DNA from: Bog-473 sp963744935
GTDB lineage: Bacteria; Actinomycetota; Acidimicrobiia; Acidimicrobiales; RAAP-2
Reading direction: 5' to 3'
NCBI GenBank assembly: GCA_963744935.1
Contig: CAVUVM010000011.1
Location: forward strand, 1-64,000
DNA length: 64,000 nt
The translations under genes and the position numbers were made by a program. Positions 43,089-53,339 of this stretch are shown one piece after another (the first letter of the stretch is position 1; each line of letters starts with the position of its first letter). Below the pieces are notes generated by a model. The model saw nothing but the letters and a program-made list of their open reading frames with translations. It ran no database searches and had not been told where the DNA came from.

Positions 43089-43598
43089 ATGGCGACCAAG
43101 AAGAAGGCAAAAGCCGCTGAAGTCGAGCCCGAGACGCCCGACGAAGAGGATGCGGAGCTCGACGAGGAAGAGATCGACCTCGAGGACGACGACGCGATCG
43201 AAGAGCTCGAGGGCGTCGCGCTCGAAGACGACGAAGACGACATCGCGGACATCGCCGACATCGACGACGAGGAGGAAGAGGACGACGTCGACGAGATCCT
43301 CACCCCCTCTCCCGCCGCGGTGGTGGAACGCTCAGGCGAGGGCGACGAGGAGGAAGAAGAGGAGGAGGCTGACGACGAGGACGTCGAGGCCAGTCTCGAC
43401 GTCATCCTCAAGGAACGTCTCGTTGTCGAGGACGAGCCCGAGGACGAAGAGGCCACCGACCAGGAGGACAAGACCGAAGGCAACGAGCGGGTCCTACCCA
43501 AGCAGCCCGACGAGTTCGTCTGCCGCTCCTGCTTCCTCGTCAAGCACCCGAGCCAGCTGGCCGACAAGAAGAAGATGCTCTGCCGGGACTGTGTGTGA
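43089..43598 (+). CDS. DUF4193 family protein with C-terminal zinc ribbon
   Basis: ATG 43089 gives a 169-residue protein with a Lys-rich start (ATKKKAKAAEVEPETPDEED), a very acidic low-complexity middle of over 100 residues, and a C-terminal module DEFVCRSCFLVKHPSQLADK ending MLCRDCV. The two CxxC pairs form the zinc ribbon typical of DUF4193, a family spread through Actinobacteria with unknown role. The acidic stretch is far longer than usual and could serve as a nucleic-acid mimic or disordered spacer (inference). The ATG at 43074 is less likely. The next gene overlaps its end. Confidence 0.82.
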   Translation: MATKKKAKAAEVEPETPDEEDAELDEEEIDLEDDDAIEELEGVALEDDEDDIADIADIDDEEEEDDVDEILTPSPAAVVERSGEGDEEEEEEEADDEDVEASLDVILKERLVVEDEPEDEEATDQEDKTEGNERVLPKQPDEFVCRSCFLVKHPSQLADKKKMLCRDCV

Positions 43599-44118
43599 GA
43601 CAACAGGCCCCGAAGGCACGCGGAACGAAACAAATCCGCTCCGACGCACGCTGGACCTGTGTGTGTTCGCCCCCGTCGGCATGGCAGTGACGGCTGTCGA
43701 GGACCTGCCCGAGCTCATCGACAAGGGTCGACGCCGCGTCGAGCTGCAGCTCGCCAACGCACTCGTCGTCGGCAAGTTCGTCGTCACCAGGACCGAGCGT
43801 CTTGTCACCGATCGCATCGGGACGCTCTTGCACACCGGCGCGTCCGACGGGGGCGAACCAGCCCGAGAGCGGTCACACGACAGCGCGGCGCCTCCGGTAC
43901 GGCCTGTCCCCGATGCGGCGGCCGGTGCCGTCGTGGGCAGCGCGCTGGCGGACTACGACACGCTCAGTGCGTCCCAGGTCGTGCGTCGGCTCGAGAGCCT
44001 GGGCCCCGACGAGCTGCGCGCCGTACAGCGTTACGAGGCCTCCACGCGCAACCGACGGACCATCTTGAACCGCGCCGGCCAGCTCCTCGAGGAGCGGCGG
44101 GCGGCGCCTGGTTCCTAG
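43591..44118 (+). CDS. Hypothetical protein of actinobacterial type (about 150-175 aa)
   Basis: The frame from GTG 43591 overlaps the DUF4193 stop; later GTG/ATG codons at about 43663 and 43681 are also possible starts. The conserved-looking core is VFAPVGMAVTAVEDLPELID with KGRRRVELQLANALVVGKFV, a hydrophobic turn followed by a basic helix, then a variable linker and a C-terminal helical end (SASQVVRRLESLGPDELRAV, QRYEASTRNRRTILNRAGQL). There is no signal peptide or full membrane helix. A similar start is known from actinobacterial hypothetical and lipid-body-associated-like proteins; function is not known. Confidence 0.6.
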   Translation: MCETTGPEGTRNETNPLRRTLDLCVFAPVGMAVTAVEDLPELIDKGRRRVELQLANALVVGKFVVTRTERLVTDRIGTLLHTGASDGGEPARERSHDSAAPPVRPVPDAAAGAVVGSALADYDTLSASQVVRRLESLGPDELRAVQRYEASTRNRRTILNRAGQLLEERRAAPGS

Positions 44119-44123
44119 CGCCG

Positions 44124-44579
44124 ATGGAGGCGGTCCGGCCGGCCGAGGCGGAGGACCGTCAGGCGTGCACGCGCCTGCTTGCGCAGGCGCTCGTCGGGGC
44201 GGCGGCCATGCGCGGCGGCGCCGCACTCGTCGGTGACGCGACACCGGTGACGCTGCTGGAGCGCTGGACGGCGTCGCGGAAGCGCACGCACCTTGCGGTG
44301 GGGGAGTACGACGGGGTCGTGGTCGGACTCGGAGCGGCGACCGTCGCCGAGGCGGGTGGCGGCCGCCGAGGGCTGATCGAGTGTTGCTATGTGGAGGCGG
44401 GTGCGCGGGGCGTCGGCGTGGGCTCCGCCCTCATGGAAGAGGCCGTGACGTGGTGCACGGCCCGGGACTGCACCGACGTGGATGCGCTGGCGCTGCCGGG
44501 GGACCGTCCAACGAAGCAACGACTCGAGGCGGCCGGCTTCACCGCCCGGCTGCTGACGCTCAGCCGCCGGCTGGGCTGA
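44124..44579 (+). CDS. GNAT-family N-acetyltransferase (151 aa)
   Basis: ATG 44124 follows the previous stop by 5 bp. The product shows the GNAT core: VRPAEAEDRQACTRLLAQAL, TASRKRTHLAVGEYDGVVVG, then LIECCYVEAGARGVGVGSAL with the acetyl-CoA loop (R-G-V-G-V-G) and the final KQRLEAAGFTARLLTLSRRL. Substrate is unknown. Its last 20 bases overlap the end of the converging gene at 44560. Confidence 0.8.
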   Translation: MEAVRPAEAEDRQACTRLLAQALVGAAAMRGGAALVGDATPVTLLERWTASRKRTHLAVGEYDGVVVGLGAATVAEAGGGRRGLIECCYVEAGARGVGVGSALMEEAVTWCTARDCTDVDALALPGDRPTKQRLEAAGFTARLLTLSRRLG

Positions 44580-45852
44580 AGCGTCGGTCGGCGTCGGCCC
44601 GCCGCGGGGGAGGCGGCGGGATCCGGAGGCCGAGCAGCTTGGCCAGGGCCGGGACGGCGCCGGCGGCGTGACGGGCCGCCTGCCGGGCCACCTCGTCGTC
44701 TGGGATCCCTGCGGGCTTGACGGTGCGGCGAACCGGCGAGGCCACGACGGCGTCGAGTAGGCGCATCCAGTCCTCTGGTGCCATCTCGGCCGTCATCGCC
44801 TCCCCGGCCGCGCCAGCCAGCCGGACAGCCAATTCGGCGGGGCAGCGAGTCCCGGGCTCAGGAGGCCGTATGGAGGCTTCAACGGCTTGCTGGACGCGCC
44901 CGTCGTTCAAGGCGTTCGTGATGCGGGCCAACCACTCCTCACGCAGTGCCGTCGTCCGCTGTTCGAGCGACTCCCGGAGCGCCTTGGCCATGGCGCGTCC
45001 CTCTTCGTCGAGGTTCACGGTGCGCGACGCGGCAACCACGGCACGCAGTTCGCGCAGGCGGTACTCCTTGCCCGCCGTCTGCGCGACCGAGGCGCGATCT
45101 TTCCAGTCTGCGAGCCGGACGGTCGGGAGCAGCTCGTCGGCCATCGCGAGGAGAGCGTCCGCAGCGACCGGCGGCTTCCCGCTCGCCTTCGCAGCGCTGT
45201 TCTGGGTCTCGATGGCCTGCCGGACGGCTTGCAACCCGCCGCGCAAGAGTTGCTCCGCCACGGGGATCTGCTCCGGCCGCAGTGTGGCCAGCATGGCGTT
45301 GCGGTGCACCGTGGAGGTCGGCACGGCCGGGCGCTCGCCGCGCGCCGGGCGTCCTTCACCATCGCCCGGGCGACGCGCGCCAGGGCGCCGCGGCCCCGCC
45401 CCGTCCCGCGGCCTGTCCACTCGGTCCCCTCGCTCCGCGCGGTCTGCTCGGTCAGCTCTCGGCGGGCGGCCGCCACCCTCACCTTCAGGCCCAGTCGCTC
45501 GCCGGCCACCTCGCCGGTCCCGCCGGTCACCGTCGTCGTCTCGCCGACGCTTGGAGGATCCCGGGGCAAGGATCACCGCGACGTCAGGTGCTCGCTTCGG
45601 CGTGCCCTTGACCTCGATCCGTCCTTCGGTCCTCTCGGGGGACCGCTGCGGCTTGGCCAGAGACAACGCGATGATGTCGATACCGTCGAGACTGACCTCG
45701 ACGTCGGCCTGCAGCACGGCGCCGACCGACTGGCCCGGCGGCACGAGAGCCGCCTCGACCGTGCCCTTGGGCTGACGGGCCCCCGCCGCGCGCCACGTCC
45801 ACGACCCGTCGCCCGTCTTGCTCGTCAATTCGATGTCGATGCGCCGTGACAT
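44560..45852 (-). CDS. Hypothetical protein with Arg/Asp-rich linker (430 aa)
   Basis: Residues 1-95 form an N-terminal domain (RRIDIELTSKTGDGSWTWRA, TVEAALVPPGQSVGAVLQAD, IDIIALSLAKPQRSPERTEG) that looks like a small beta barrel, possibly nucleic-acid binding. A disordered linker rich in Arg, Asp and Gly follows (to about residue 180), then a helical C-terminal domain (TSTVHRNAMLATLRPEQIPV, REEWLARITNALNDGRVQQA). The layout is that of a lineage-specific RNA- or DNA-associated protein, but I recognise no family. It diverges from the HtrA gene. Confidence 0.7.
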   Translation of the reverse strand: MSRRIDIELTSKTGDGSWTWRAAGARQPKGTVEAALVPPGQSVGAVLQADVEVSLDGIDIIALSLAKPQRSPERTEGRIEVKGTPKRAPDVAVILAPGSSKRRRDDDGDRRDRRGGRRATGPEGEGGGRPPRADRADRAERGDRVDRPRDGAGPRRPGARRPGDGEGRPARGERPAVPTSTVHRNAMLATLRPEQIPVAEQLLRGGLQAVRQAIETQNSAAKASGKPPVAADALLAMADELLPTVRLADWKDRASVAQTAGKEYRLRELRAVVAASRTVNLDEEGRAMAKALRESLEQRTTALREEWLARITNALNDGRVQQAVEASIRPPEPGTRCPAELAVRLAGAAGEAMTAEMAPEDWMRLLDAVVASPVRRTVKPAGIPDDEVARQAARHAAGAVPALAKLLGLRIPPPPPRRADADRRFSPAGG

Positions 45853-46018
45853 GCGGCGGACACGCTACCTCCCCGGGGATGTGCCCCCGATGCCGGGTGT
45901 GGATTGGCATCCCGTAACATGGCTGCGACGTCCGCGGGCACGCGGGAGCAGCGGGTTGGGCGAGCACCCCCGCGGCGTGGTGCGACGGACCCCCGTTGTC
46001 CCCTTCAGGAGGATCGAC

Positions 46019-47689
<1,671 letters not shown>

Positions 47690-47691
47690 CG

Positions 47692-48207
47692 CTACCGCGT
47701 TTCCCACGACGGCGCCGCGCCCGGGATGTCGAAGTTGCGGTCGGGGTGGGCCGGCGGCACGTTCATCGTCCCGCCTCGCGGTTGCCACCCGCTCGCCTCG
47801 ATGTCCTCGAGCACGTGCGCCATGTTGTAGGTGTCCTCCTCGTAGGAGAACTTCCCGTCGCCGGCGTAGACCAGCCTCGAGTAACCGGATTGGCGGTAGG
47901 GCGTCCCATCGGGTTTCGCCCCCGGCATGACCTGGGTCCACTTGACGACCACGTCGTCACCCTCGATCGCCGTGAACTCGATGGGGAACTTCCAGTCCTC
48001 CATGCCCAGCATGGAGTCAACCAGCCAGTGCGCGATCGCCTCGCGGCCCTCGATCCGGCCCCAGGCGCCGTCGACGTACACGGCGTCGTCGGTGTAGAAG
48101 CCCGCCAGCGCCCCGAACGCGTCGGGCTCCAGCCCGTCGTCGATCCGCCGGCGCAACTCGTGATAGCGGTCGATGGTCTCCTTGACCTCCTCGCGCTCGT
48201 GCGGCAT
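47692..48207 (-). CDS. NTF2/SnoaL-like small protein (171 aa)
   Basis: ATG 48207 follows GGAGGAGGG, so the longer frame to 48426 is rejected. The product shows the NTF2-like cone: VKETIDRYHELRRRIDDGLE (first helix), FGALAGFYTDDAVYVDGAWG, RIEGREAIAHWLVDSMLGME and GDDVVVKWTQVMPGAKPDG. Members are isomerases, dehydratases, lyases or simply ligand-binding; the substrate cannot be told. It is the last gene of the minus-strand run that includes ppa, 32 bp downstream of it. Confidence 0.75.
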   Translation of the reverse strand: MPHEREEVKETIDRYHELRRRIDDGLEPDAFGALAGFYTDDAVYVDGAWGRIEGREAIAHWLVDSMLGMEDWKFPIEFTAIEGDDVVVKWTQVMPGAKPDGTPYRQSGYSRLVYAGDGKFSYEEDTYNMAHVLEDIEASGWQPRGGTMNVPPAHPDRNFDIPGAAPSWETR

Positions 48208-48239
48208 GGGTCCCTCCTCCTCGTTGCTCTGCCCGATTG

Positions 48240-48746
48240 CTAATGCTGCTCGCTGCGATAGGCCGCCCGGCACGACTCGAGCTCGGCCAGCGCGGCGGCA
48301 CGGTCCGCGAATCCTTGCACCTCGACCGACTTCTGCGGTTCGAGGTCCTTGTAGATGCTGAAGAAGTGCGCGATCTCGTTGCGGAGGTGCTCGGGGACGT
48401 CGTCGATGTCGCGCGCGTTGTCCCACTGGGGATCGTGTTCGAGCACACAGATCAGCTTGGCGTCGACCCCGGCCTCGTCGCGCATGGAGAACAGGCCGAG
48501 GATGCGCACTCGCACCAGACAGCCGGGAAAGGTCGGGTCGGCGACGAGCACCAGCGCGTCGAGCGGGTCGCCGTCACCGGCCAAGGTGTCGGGCACGAAG
48601 CCGTAGTCAGCCGGATAGGTGGTGGCGGTAAAGAGGCGGCGGTCCAAGCGGATCATGTGCCTCTCGTGGTCGTACTCGTACTTGTTGCGGCTCCCGGTGG
48701 GTATCTCGATGACCACCTCGAGCACGTCGTCGGCCCGGGCGCTCAC
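48240..48746 (-). CDS. ppa: Inorganic pyrophosphatase (family I)
   Basis: GTG 48746 overlaps the stop of the glyoxalase gene (GTGA). The 168-residue product has VVIEIPTGSRNKYEYDHERH, YPADYGFVPDTLAGDGDPLD with the family signature D-x-D-P-x-D (metal-binding Asp), and EIAHFFSIYKDLEPQKSVEV near the end. It hydrolyses pyrophosphate, pulling biosynthetic reactions such as nucleic acid synthesis forward. This is a core housekeeping enzyme. Confidence 0.93.
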   Translation of the reverse strand: MSARADDVLEVVIEIPTGSRNKYEYDHERHMIRLDRRLFTATTYPADYGFVPDTLAGDGDPLDALVLVADPTFPGCLVRVRILGLFSMRDEAGVDAKLICVLEHDPQWDNARDIDDVPEHLRNEIAHFFSIYKDLEPQKSVEVQGFADRAAALAELESCRAAYRSEQH

Positions 48747-49177
48747 GGCGGGGGAGCGGGGGTGCTGCGGTACGCGTCGTCGACCGGGCTCATGATGCCG
48801 ACCGCGTTGCCGTCGGGATCGCTCACCACGGCGTAGCGCGCACCCCAGAAGGCGTCCCAGGGCGGTTGCTGGACCGCCACGCCATCGGCTGCCAGCTCGC
48901 CGACCAGTCGGTCGACCTCGTCGCGCGTCTCCACCTTGAAGCCGAGGACGGCCCCGGTGCCGCCGGGCCACCCGCGGTCCCACGCGGTGACGAACGTCGT
49001 GGAGTCGAGGTCGAGGTCGAGGTCGGACCCCACGCCGCGCGGCGCCGAGACATGGCGCGTATCCCACTCGGGGTCCGACGCGTCGCCGAAGTCCAGTCCG
49101 AGACGCGTGTAGAAGGCTCGGCTGGCGTCGACGTCGGAGACGACGAGGTTCACCTGATCGAGGCGGATCGGCGACAC
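48743..49177 (-). CDS. Glyoxalase/bleomycin-resistance (VOC) family protein
   Basis: GTG 49177 gives a 144-residue protein with the VOC beta-alpha-beta pattern: IRLDQVNLVVSDVDASRAFY, TRLGLDFGDASDPEWDTRHV, TGAVLGFKVETRDEVDRLVG and WGARYAVVSDPDGNAVGIMS. The metal-ligand pattern of a true glyoxalase I is not clear, so dioxygenase-like, epimerase-like or antibiotic-binding roles are possible. It lies between fae and ppa in one run (16 bp after fae; overlaps ppa by 4 bp). The longer frame to 49450 is a shadow of fae. Confidence 0.78.
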   Translation of the reverse strand: MSPIRLDQVNLVVSDVDASRAFYTRLGLDFGDASDPEWDTRHVSAPRGVGSDLDLDLDSTTFVTAWDRGWPGGTGAVLGFKVETRDEVDRLVGELAADGVAVQQPPWDAFWGARYAVVSDPDGNAVGIMSPVDDAYRSTPAPPP

Positions 49178-49193
49178 ACGGTCACCGTAGTGC

Positions 49194-49691
49194 TCAGCCC
49201 GAGTAGTACGCGTTGAACGGCGAGTGGCGGGCGGCCAATGCGTCGGCGATGTCCGGACGCCCGGCGCGTCCGGCCCGCAGCGCCCCGAGGACGGCCTGCC
49301 GGTTGTTCTCGAAGACGAGCCGCTCGTCCGCGGCCTCGGGGTTGACCCAGACCGCCGCGACGAGAAGCTGCACGTCCACCTCGCCCTCGGACAAGGTTCC
49401 CTCGGCGACGGCCTCCATGACGCCGGCGGCCACCCCGGCCTGGGCCGCACCCCAGGTCAGGGCGGCGTGCCGCTCTGTCTCAACGGTCGCCTTGTTCACG
49501 AAGAGCGTGAAGGGCCGGACGGCGACGCCCGGCTGCACGGTGGCCACGAAGGGGACGTGACCGGCTCTCGGCGTCGCCAGGGCCGTGACCCACGCCGTCT
49601 CGACCGGGCCGCCGACGGCTCCGAGCACAGTGTTGACGTGCGCCGCCTCCGCGCCCTCCCCGACGAAGGCCTCGCCGAACTGGGTGCTCAC
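49194..49691 (-). CDS. fae: Formaldehyde-activating enzyme (Fae) family protein
   Basis: GTG 49691 gives a 165-residue protein that matches Fae along its length: FGEAFVGEGAEAAHVNTVLG contains the catalytic His of Fae (GEGxExAHxxL), followed by GGPVETAWVTALATPRAGHV, VQPGVAVRPFTLFVNKATVE and WGAAQAGVAAGVMEAVAEGT. Fae condenses formaldehyde with tetrahydromethanopterin; whether this host makes that carrier cannot be seen in the window. Some Fae homologues have other roles. It begins 4 bp after the 2OG oxygenase gene ends, so the two are probably one unit. Length is near normal. Confidence 0.82.
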   Translation of the reverse strand: MSTQFGEAFVGEGAEAAHVNTVLGAVGGPVETAWVTALATPRAGHVPFVATVQPGVAVRPFTLFVNKATVETERHAALTWGAAQAGVAAGVMEAVAEGTLSEGEVDVQLLVAAVWVNPEAADERLVFENNRQAVLGALRAGRAGRPDIADALAARHSPFNAYYSG

Positions 49692-49695
49692 GCGC

Positions 49696-50556
49696 TCACG
49701 CGGGAACGGGCCAGGTCTCGGGCGGCGCGGGGAAGGCCTCGGTGCGCCCGTAGCGGTTCTCCCGCAAGAGGTCGCTTCCCATCGTGCCCGGCTTCGTGTC
49801 GTAAGCCAACAGCCCGACGTGGCGCCAGCCCTCGCCGGTGACGGGGCTGACCCGGTGGAGCGAGTCTCGTCCTTCGAAAACGAGCAGGGTGCCGGGACGC
49901 ATCGGCAGTGTCTCGACACGGTCCCGGTCGCCCAGCAGGACGGCCGCAACGTCGTCGTAGTGCTCGTCGTCGGCGCTGCGGACGCGCGGCGCAACCTCGA
50001 AGTCACCTCCCGCTTCGGCCGACTGGATGGCCAAAGACACCACGAAGTCGGTCTGGTCGAAGTGCCACTGCAGCAGGTCGCCGTCACCCATGACGGCCAG
50101 GTTCAGCGCGCCGAAGGGGTCGGCGTAGCGGAAGATCGGGCCGCGGTCGAGCACGGCCTCGACCAGGTCCTTGAGCGAGTCCCATTCGTAGAGCCGGCGC
50201 AACGGCGACGCGAGTGGCACGACGTCGTAGGCGACGGCACGCAGCCTGTAGTCGGCGAAGTGCAGCCTCGGGTGGTCCTCGGGCAGCGAGAAGTCGGGGA
50301 ACTCCAGATAGGCGGTGCCCTGGCCGCCCGAAGGGTGCGCCCGCGAGGCGAGGGCGTCAGCGTCGCGCACGAGCTCGGCGACCCCGGCGGGGGAGACGAA
50401 GCCTTCTATCTCGGCCGCGCCCCGCTTGGCCATCTGCCGGCGTGCCTCGTTGACGATGGCCGCGTAGCCGGCCGAGCCGGGGTGCTGCAGCGGATAGCGC
50501 TCGAGGTCGACCAGGTCCGCGGGATCGCTCAGATCGCTGGGCCGCACCTGCACCAT
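49696..50556 (-). CDS. 2-oxoglutarate/Fe(II) oxygenase-like protein (ArpA/HalD-like)
   Basis: ATG 50556 gives 286 residues with a double-stranded beta-helix pattern: LLQWHFDQTDFVVSLAIQSA supplies the HxD metal pair, and FEGRDSLHRVSPVTGEGWRH supplies the distal His and the Arg that binds 2-oxoglutarate. It ends LLRENRYGRTEAF, a tail shared with proteins annotated ArpA. The Asp in HxD argues against a halogenase (which would have Gly or Ala) and for a hydroxylase or oxidative demethylase. The latter releases formaldehyde, which would explain the neighbouring fae. The long frame to 50790 is a shadow of the upstream gene. Confidence 0.75.
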   Translation of the reverse strand: MVQVRPSDLSDPADLVDLERYPLQHPGSAGYAAIVNEARRQMAKRGAAEIEGFVSPAGVAELVRDADALASRAHPSGGQGTAYLEFPDFSLPEDHPRLHFADYRLRAVAYDVVPLASPLRRLYEWDSLKDLVEAVLDRGPIFRYADPFGALNLAVMGDGDLLQWHFDQTDFVVSLAIQSAEAGGDFEVAPRVRSADDEHYDDVAAVLLGDRDRVETLPMRPGTLLVFEGRDSLHRVSPVTGEGWRHVGLLAYDTKPGTMGSDLLRENRYGRTEAFPAPPETWPVPA

Positions 50557-50590
50557 GCGCGGCACGGTACCAGGAGAGCTGGTTGGCCCG

Positions 50591-52363
50591 TCAGCCGCCG
50601 ACGGAGAAGGACTGGCTGGCCGCGCCACCCGCCACGCCACCGCCGGTGCCCCTGAAGAAGGCGCCGCCGCCACCGGCACCGCCGAAGAACCCGCCGCCGC
50701 CGCCTCCCAGTCCGCCGAGACCACCGCCGAAGGTGTCTGTGTCGGTGCTCGTCGACGGCACCGCCTCCTCGTAGCTGGCCAGCACGACACTCTGCCCTGG
50801 GCTCAGCCCCGAGAGCACCTGCGTGAACTCGTCACCGACCATCCCGATCTTGATGACCTTGCGGGTGAGCTCACCTTTATCGAGCTCGAGCACGTAACTG
50901 CGCGTCTCGAGCGTCTGCACGGCAGAGGTGGGCACGGCGATCACATTGGACACGGATCCCGTCGTGATGGTGACGTTCGACGTCGACCCGGTGAACAAGG
51001 TGTCCGTCGTCGCAGGCAGCGACACGATGACCGGGTAGGAGTAGCTGTCGTCGCTTGATTGCACCGGTCCGACCTGCGACACCGTGCCCTCCATGGTGCC
51101 GTTGGCACCGTCGATCTCGACGGAGGCGGATTGGCCGACCTTGACCGAGGGCACCTGTGAGCTGTCCAGCGTCCCTTCCACCTCGTAGGCGTTCGTCCCG
51201 ATGATCGTGATGATCTCGGTGCTCGAGTCGGCGCTCACTGTGTCACCCACGTTGATCCCGACCGAGACCACCGTCCCGCTGATGGGACTGGTGAGCGTCG
51301 CTTCGTTGAGCGACTGCTCGGCGTTGGTCAGCTGCGCCTGGGCCGTGTCGATGTTGGCTTGGTCCGAGGCGATCTGCTGCGGCGTGTCGGTGTCCGCCGA
51401 TGCGCTGGCTCCGGGACTGGCGTCCCCGCCAGACGAGCTGTCCGCCCCCGACAACCCGGTCCCCGCGCCCGTGTCGTCCGTGCCCGTGTTGCCCGTGAAA
51501 TCAGTCGACGAGGCGTCCAGCGCGTGACCGCTCTGAGAGGGGGAACCCGAGTTGCCCGTGCTGCTCCCGGAGTTCGAGCCTGAGCCCCCCGAGGACTCGG
51601 CGTCCAGCGCCTGGCCCAGCGCAGTCTCGTCCTTCGACACGGTCTCCTCGTCCTTGGACACCTGCTGCTCGTCGGACTGGACGGTCTCGAGGGCCGCCTC
51701 GCAGGTGGCCTGCCCGGTCGGCGTGCTGGTGTTGGTCGTAGTGCAGTCGGTCTGGGCCTGGGTCAGGTCGGCCGCTTCTGTCTGCTGGTCGGTCGACAGC
51801 GTCTTCTCGTCCTGGGTGAGTGTCGTCTGGTCGGCCGTGACCGTCGCGTTCTGCCCGCCGGATCCCGAATGTGACGGCGTCGTGGTGGTGGTCGTGGTCG
51901 ATTCCGGCGTCGGCGTCTTGGTCGCGTTGCTCGACCCGTTGTTCGCGTTCGAGGAGGCAGCGCTCGACTCGCTCTCCTCGTCCTCGACCAACTTGGCCTC
52001 GTCCGCATTCAGGGTCGACTCGTCGGACGACACCGTCTCGCTCATGGCGGTCGTGTCCAAGGTTCCGAGTGTCTGTCCCGGCGTTACCTGCTGGCCGGGC
52101 GTCACTGTCACGGAGGTGACCTGTCCGCCCACCTGGAAGGAGGGGGCCGCGTCGCGGACGGGGTCGACGGTACCGACCACGGTCAGGGAGGTTCCGATGC
52201 TGGCGCGCGTCACCGAGGTCATGCGATAGCCGGAGCTGCTGCCGTTCACCTCGGCCCACGCGGCCACGCCGCCACCGAGGACGACGATCAGCACCACCGC
52301 ACTGATCAGGACGGCGCGCCGGTGACCGGCGCGTCCCCACCCTGACGACCGAGTCCTAGGCAC
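50591..52363 (-). CDS. Periplasmic adaptor (MacA/HlyD-like) with Gly-rich tail, copy 2
   Basis: GTG 52363 (or GTG 52375) overlaps the end of the preceding gene. The product of about 590 residues has one N-terminal membrane helix (RRAVLISAVVLIVVLGGGVA), a lipoyl half-motif (VTSVTVTPGQQVTPGQTLGT), a very long Ser/Thr/Asp/Gln-rich hairpin region (about 250 residues, unusually long), the second lipoyl half (TSPISGTVVSVGINVGDTVS), beta-barrel parts and a Gly/Phe-rich C-terminus (GGGGGFFGGAGGGGAFF). It would link the inner-membrane ABC pump to outer layers. In an actinobacterium no classical outer membrane is present, so the partner may be the wall. Confidence 0.82.
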   Translation of the reverse strand: MPRTRSSGWGRAGHRRAVLISAVVLIVVLGGGVAAWAEVNGSSSGYRMTSVTRASIGTSLTVVGTVDPVRDAAPSFQVGGQVTSVTVTPGQQVTPGQTLGTLDTTAMSETVSSDESTLNADEAKLVEDEESESSAASSNANNGSSNATKTPTPESTTTTTTTPSHSGSGGQNATVTADQTTLTQDEKTLSTDQQTEAADLTQAQTDCTTTNTSTPTGQATCEAALETVQSDEQQVSKDEETVSKDETALGQALDAESSGGSGSNSGSSTGNSGSPSQSGHALDASSTDFTGNTGTDDTGAGTGLSGADSSSGGDASPGASASADTDTPQQIASDQANIDTAQAQLTNAEQSLNEATLTSPISGTVVSVGINVGDTVSADSSTEIITIIGTNAYEVEGTLDSSQVPSVKVGQSASVEIDGANGTMEGTVSQVGPVQSSDDSYSYPVIVSLPATTDTLFTGSTSNVTITTGSVSNVIAVPTSAVQTLETRSYVLELDKGELTRKVIKIGMVGDEFTQVLSGLSPGQSVVLASYEEAVPSTSTDTDTFGGGLGGLGGGGGGFFGGAGGGGAFFRGTGGGVAGGAASQSFSVGG

Positions 52364-53339
52364 CGATACCGCCACTCGCTTGGCCACCCGGACCGCCGGG
52401 GCCGCCACCGCCGAAGAAGCCTCCGCCGCCGCCACCGAAACCGCCCGTGCAGGTTCCGCCACCGGTCGACGTGATCCGGACGGTGTCCGCCGTCACCGCG
52501 CCATTGGTCGCCGCCGGACCGAACGCGCTGACACAGTCACCGACGGCCAGGGCGCTCGACGTCGTCGATTGGGTCGCGCTCACCGGGGTCGAGCCCGACG
52601 TCGTGACGGTGATCGTCTCGGTCTTCAGCGATGGCCTCTTGGTCTTCGAGTTGGTCTTCGAGCTGGACTTGGAGCTGGATTTCGTCGTGCGAGAAAAGCT
52701 GCTCCCCGGGTTCAAGGAGACGCCCGAGACAGTGATCGTGGAGCCCTTGAGGGCCGTCACCTTGCCTGACGCAATGTCGAGGGAGGCGAATTCCTTGCGG
52801 AAGTTGCTCGCGCCGGATCCGCCGCTCGGGAAGCTCGGGCGCGACCCGCTCGACTCGCCGCCCCCGGGAAAGCCGCCGCCACCCCGGAACTCGCCACCGC
52901 CAGCCGGGAAGCCGCCGGCACCGGTGCCGCCGGTGGCAGTCCTCGTCCCGAAGCTGTTGCACGAGCCGGTCGACGTCGGGGACGTCACACTGATCGAGCG
53001 CGCCGAAATGGTGGTCTTGGACTTCTTCGATGCGGTCCCCGTGACCGTCACGCAGCTGCCGGTCGTGAGCGAGCTGACGGACTCGGTGACGCTCTTGGAA
53101 AACTGCGTGGTAGGAGTCCAACTCACCGTCGTTTGGCCACTACTCGCGCTCTGCACCTCCATGCTCGAGGTGCTGAGGGCGGCCACGCTCCCGATAGCGC
53201 CGATCCCCGGCGGGGTGGCCGCTCCTGCGGCACCGGCGGCCGACATGACCGCCGCGACGGCGACGACGCTCGTGCCGCCGGTTCCCAGGAGTCGGGCCCA
53301 GCGCCGGTGACTGGTACGTCGGCTGGTGGGTGTTTGCAT
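52356..53339 (-). CDS. Secreted Gly/Ser-rich protein (327 aa)
   Basis: ATG 53339 with AGAGGAAC upstream starts a signal peptide (GTSVVAVAAVMSAAGAAGAA). The mature part contains two similar OB-like (DUF5666-type) units, GSVAALSTSSMEVQSASSGQ with SSLTTGSCVTVTGTASKKSK and, later, GKVTALKGSTITVSGVSLNP with SALAVGDCVSAFGPAATNGA, separated by GGGGFPGGGES-type stretches, and ends in GGFGGGGGGFFGGGGPGGPG. It overlaps the second adaptor gene by 8 bp, so it is probably made together with the pump. It may be an exported substrate or an accessory surface protein; function unknown. Confidence 0.75.
   Translation of the reverse strand: MQTPTSRRTSHRRWARLLGTGGTSVVAVAAVMSAAGAAGAATPPGIGAIGSVAALSTSSMEVQSASSGQTTVSWTPTTQFSKSVTESVSSLTTGSCVTVTGTASKKSKTTISARSISVTSPTSTGSCNSFGTRTATGGTGAGGFPAGGGEFRGGGGFPGGGESSGSRPSFPSGGSGASNFRKEFASLDIASGKVTALKGSTITVSGVSLNPGSSFSRTTKSSSKSSSKTNSKTKRPSLKTETITVTTSGSTPVSATQSTTSSALAVGDCVSAFGPAATNGAVTADTVRITSTGGGTCTGGFGGGGGGFFGGGGPGGPGGQASGGIGA

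Noticed and set aside
50591..50790. 2OG oxygenase starting at 50790
   Set aside because: The extra 78 residues are a shadow of the adaptor gene; the family-like sequence begins at ATG 50556.
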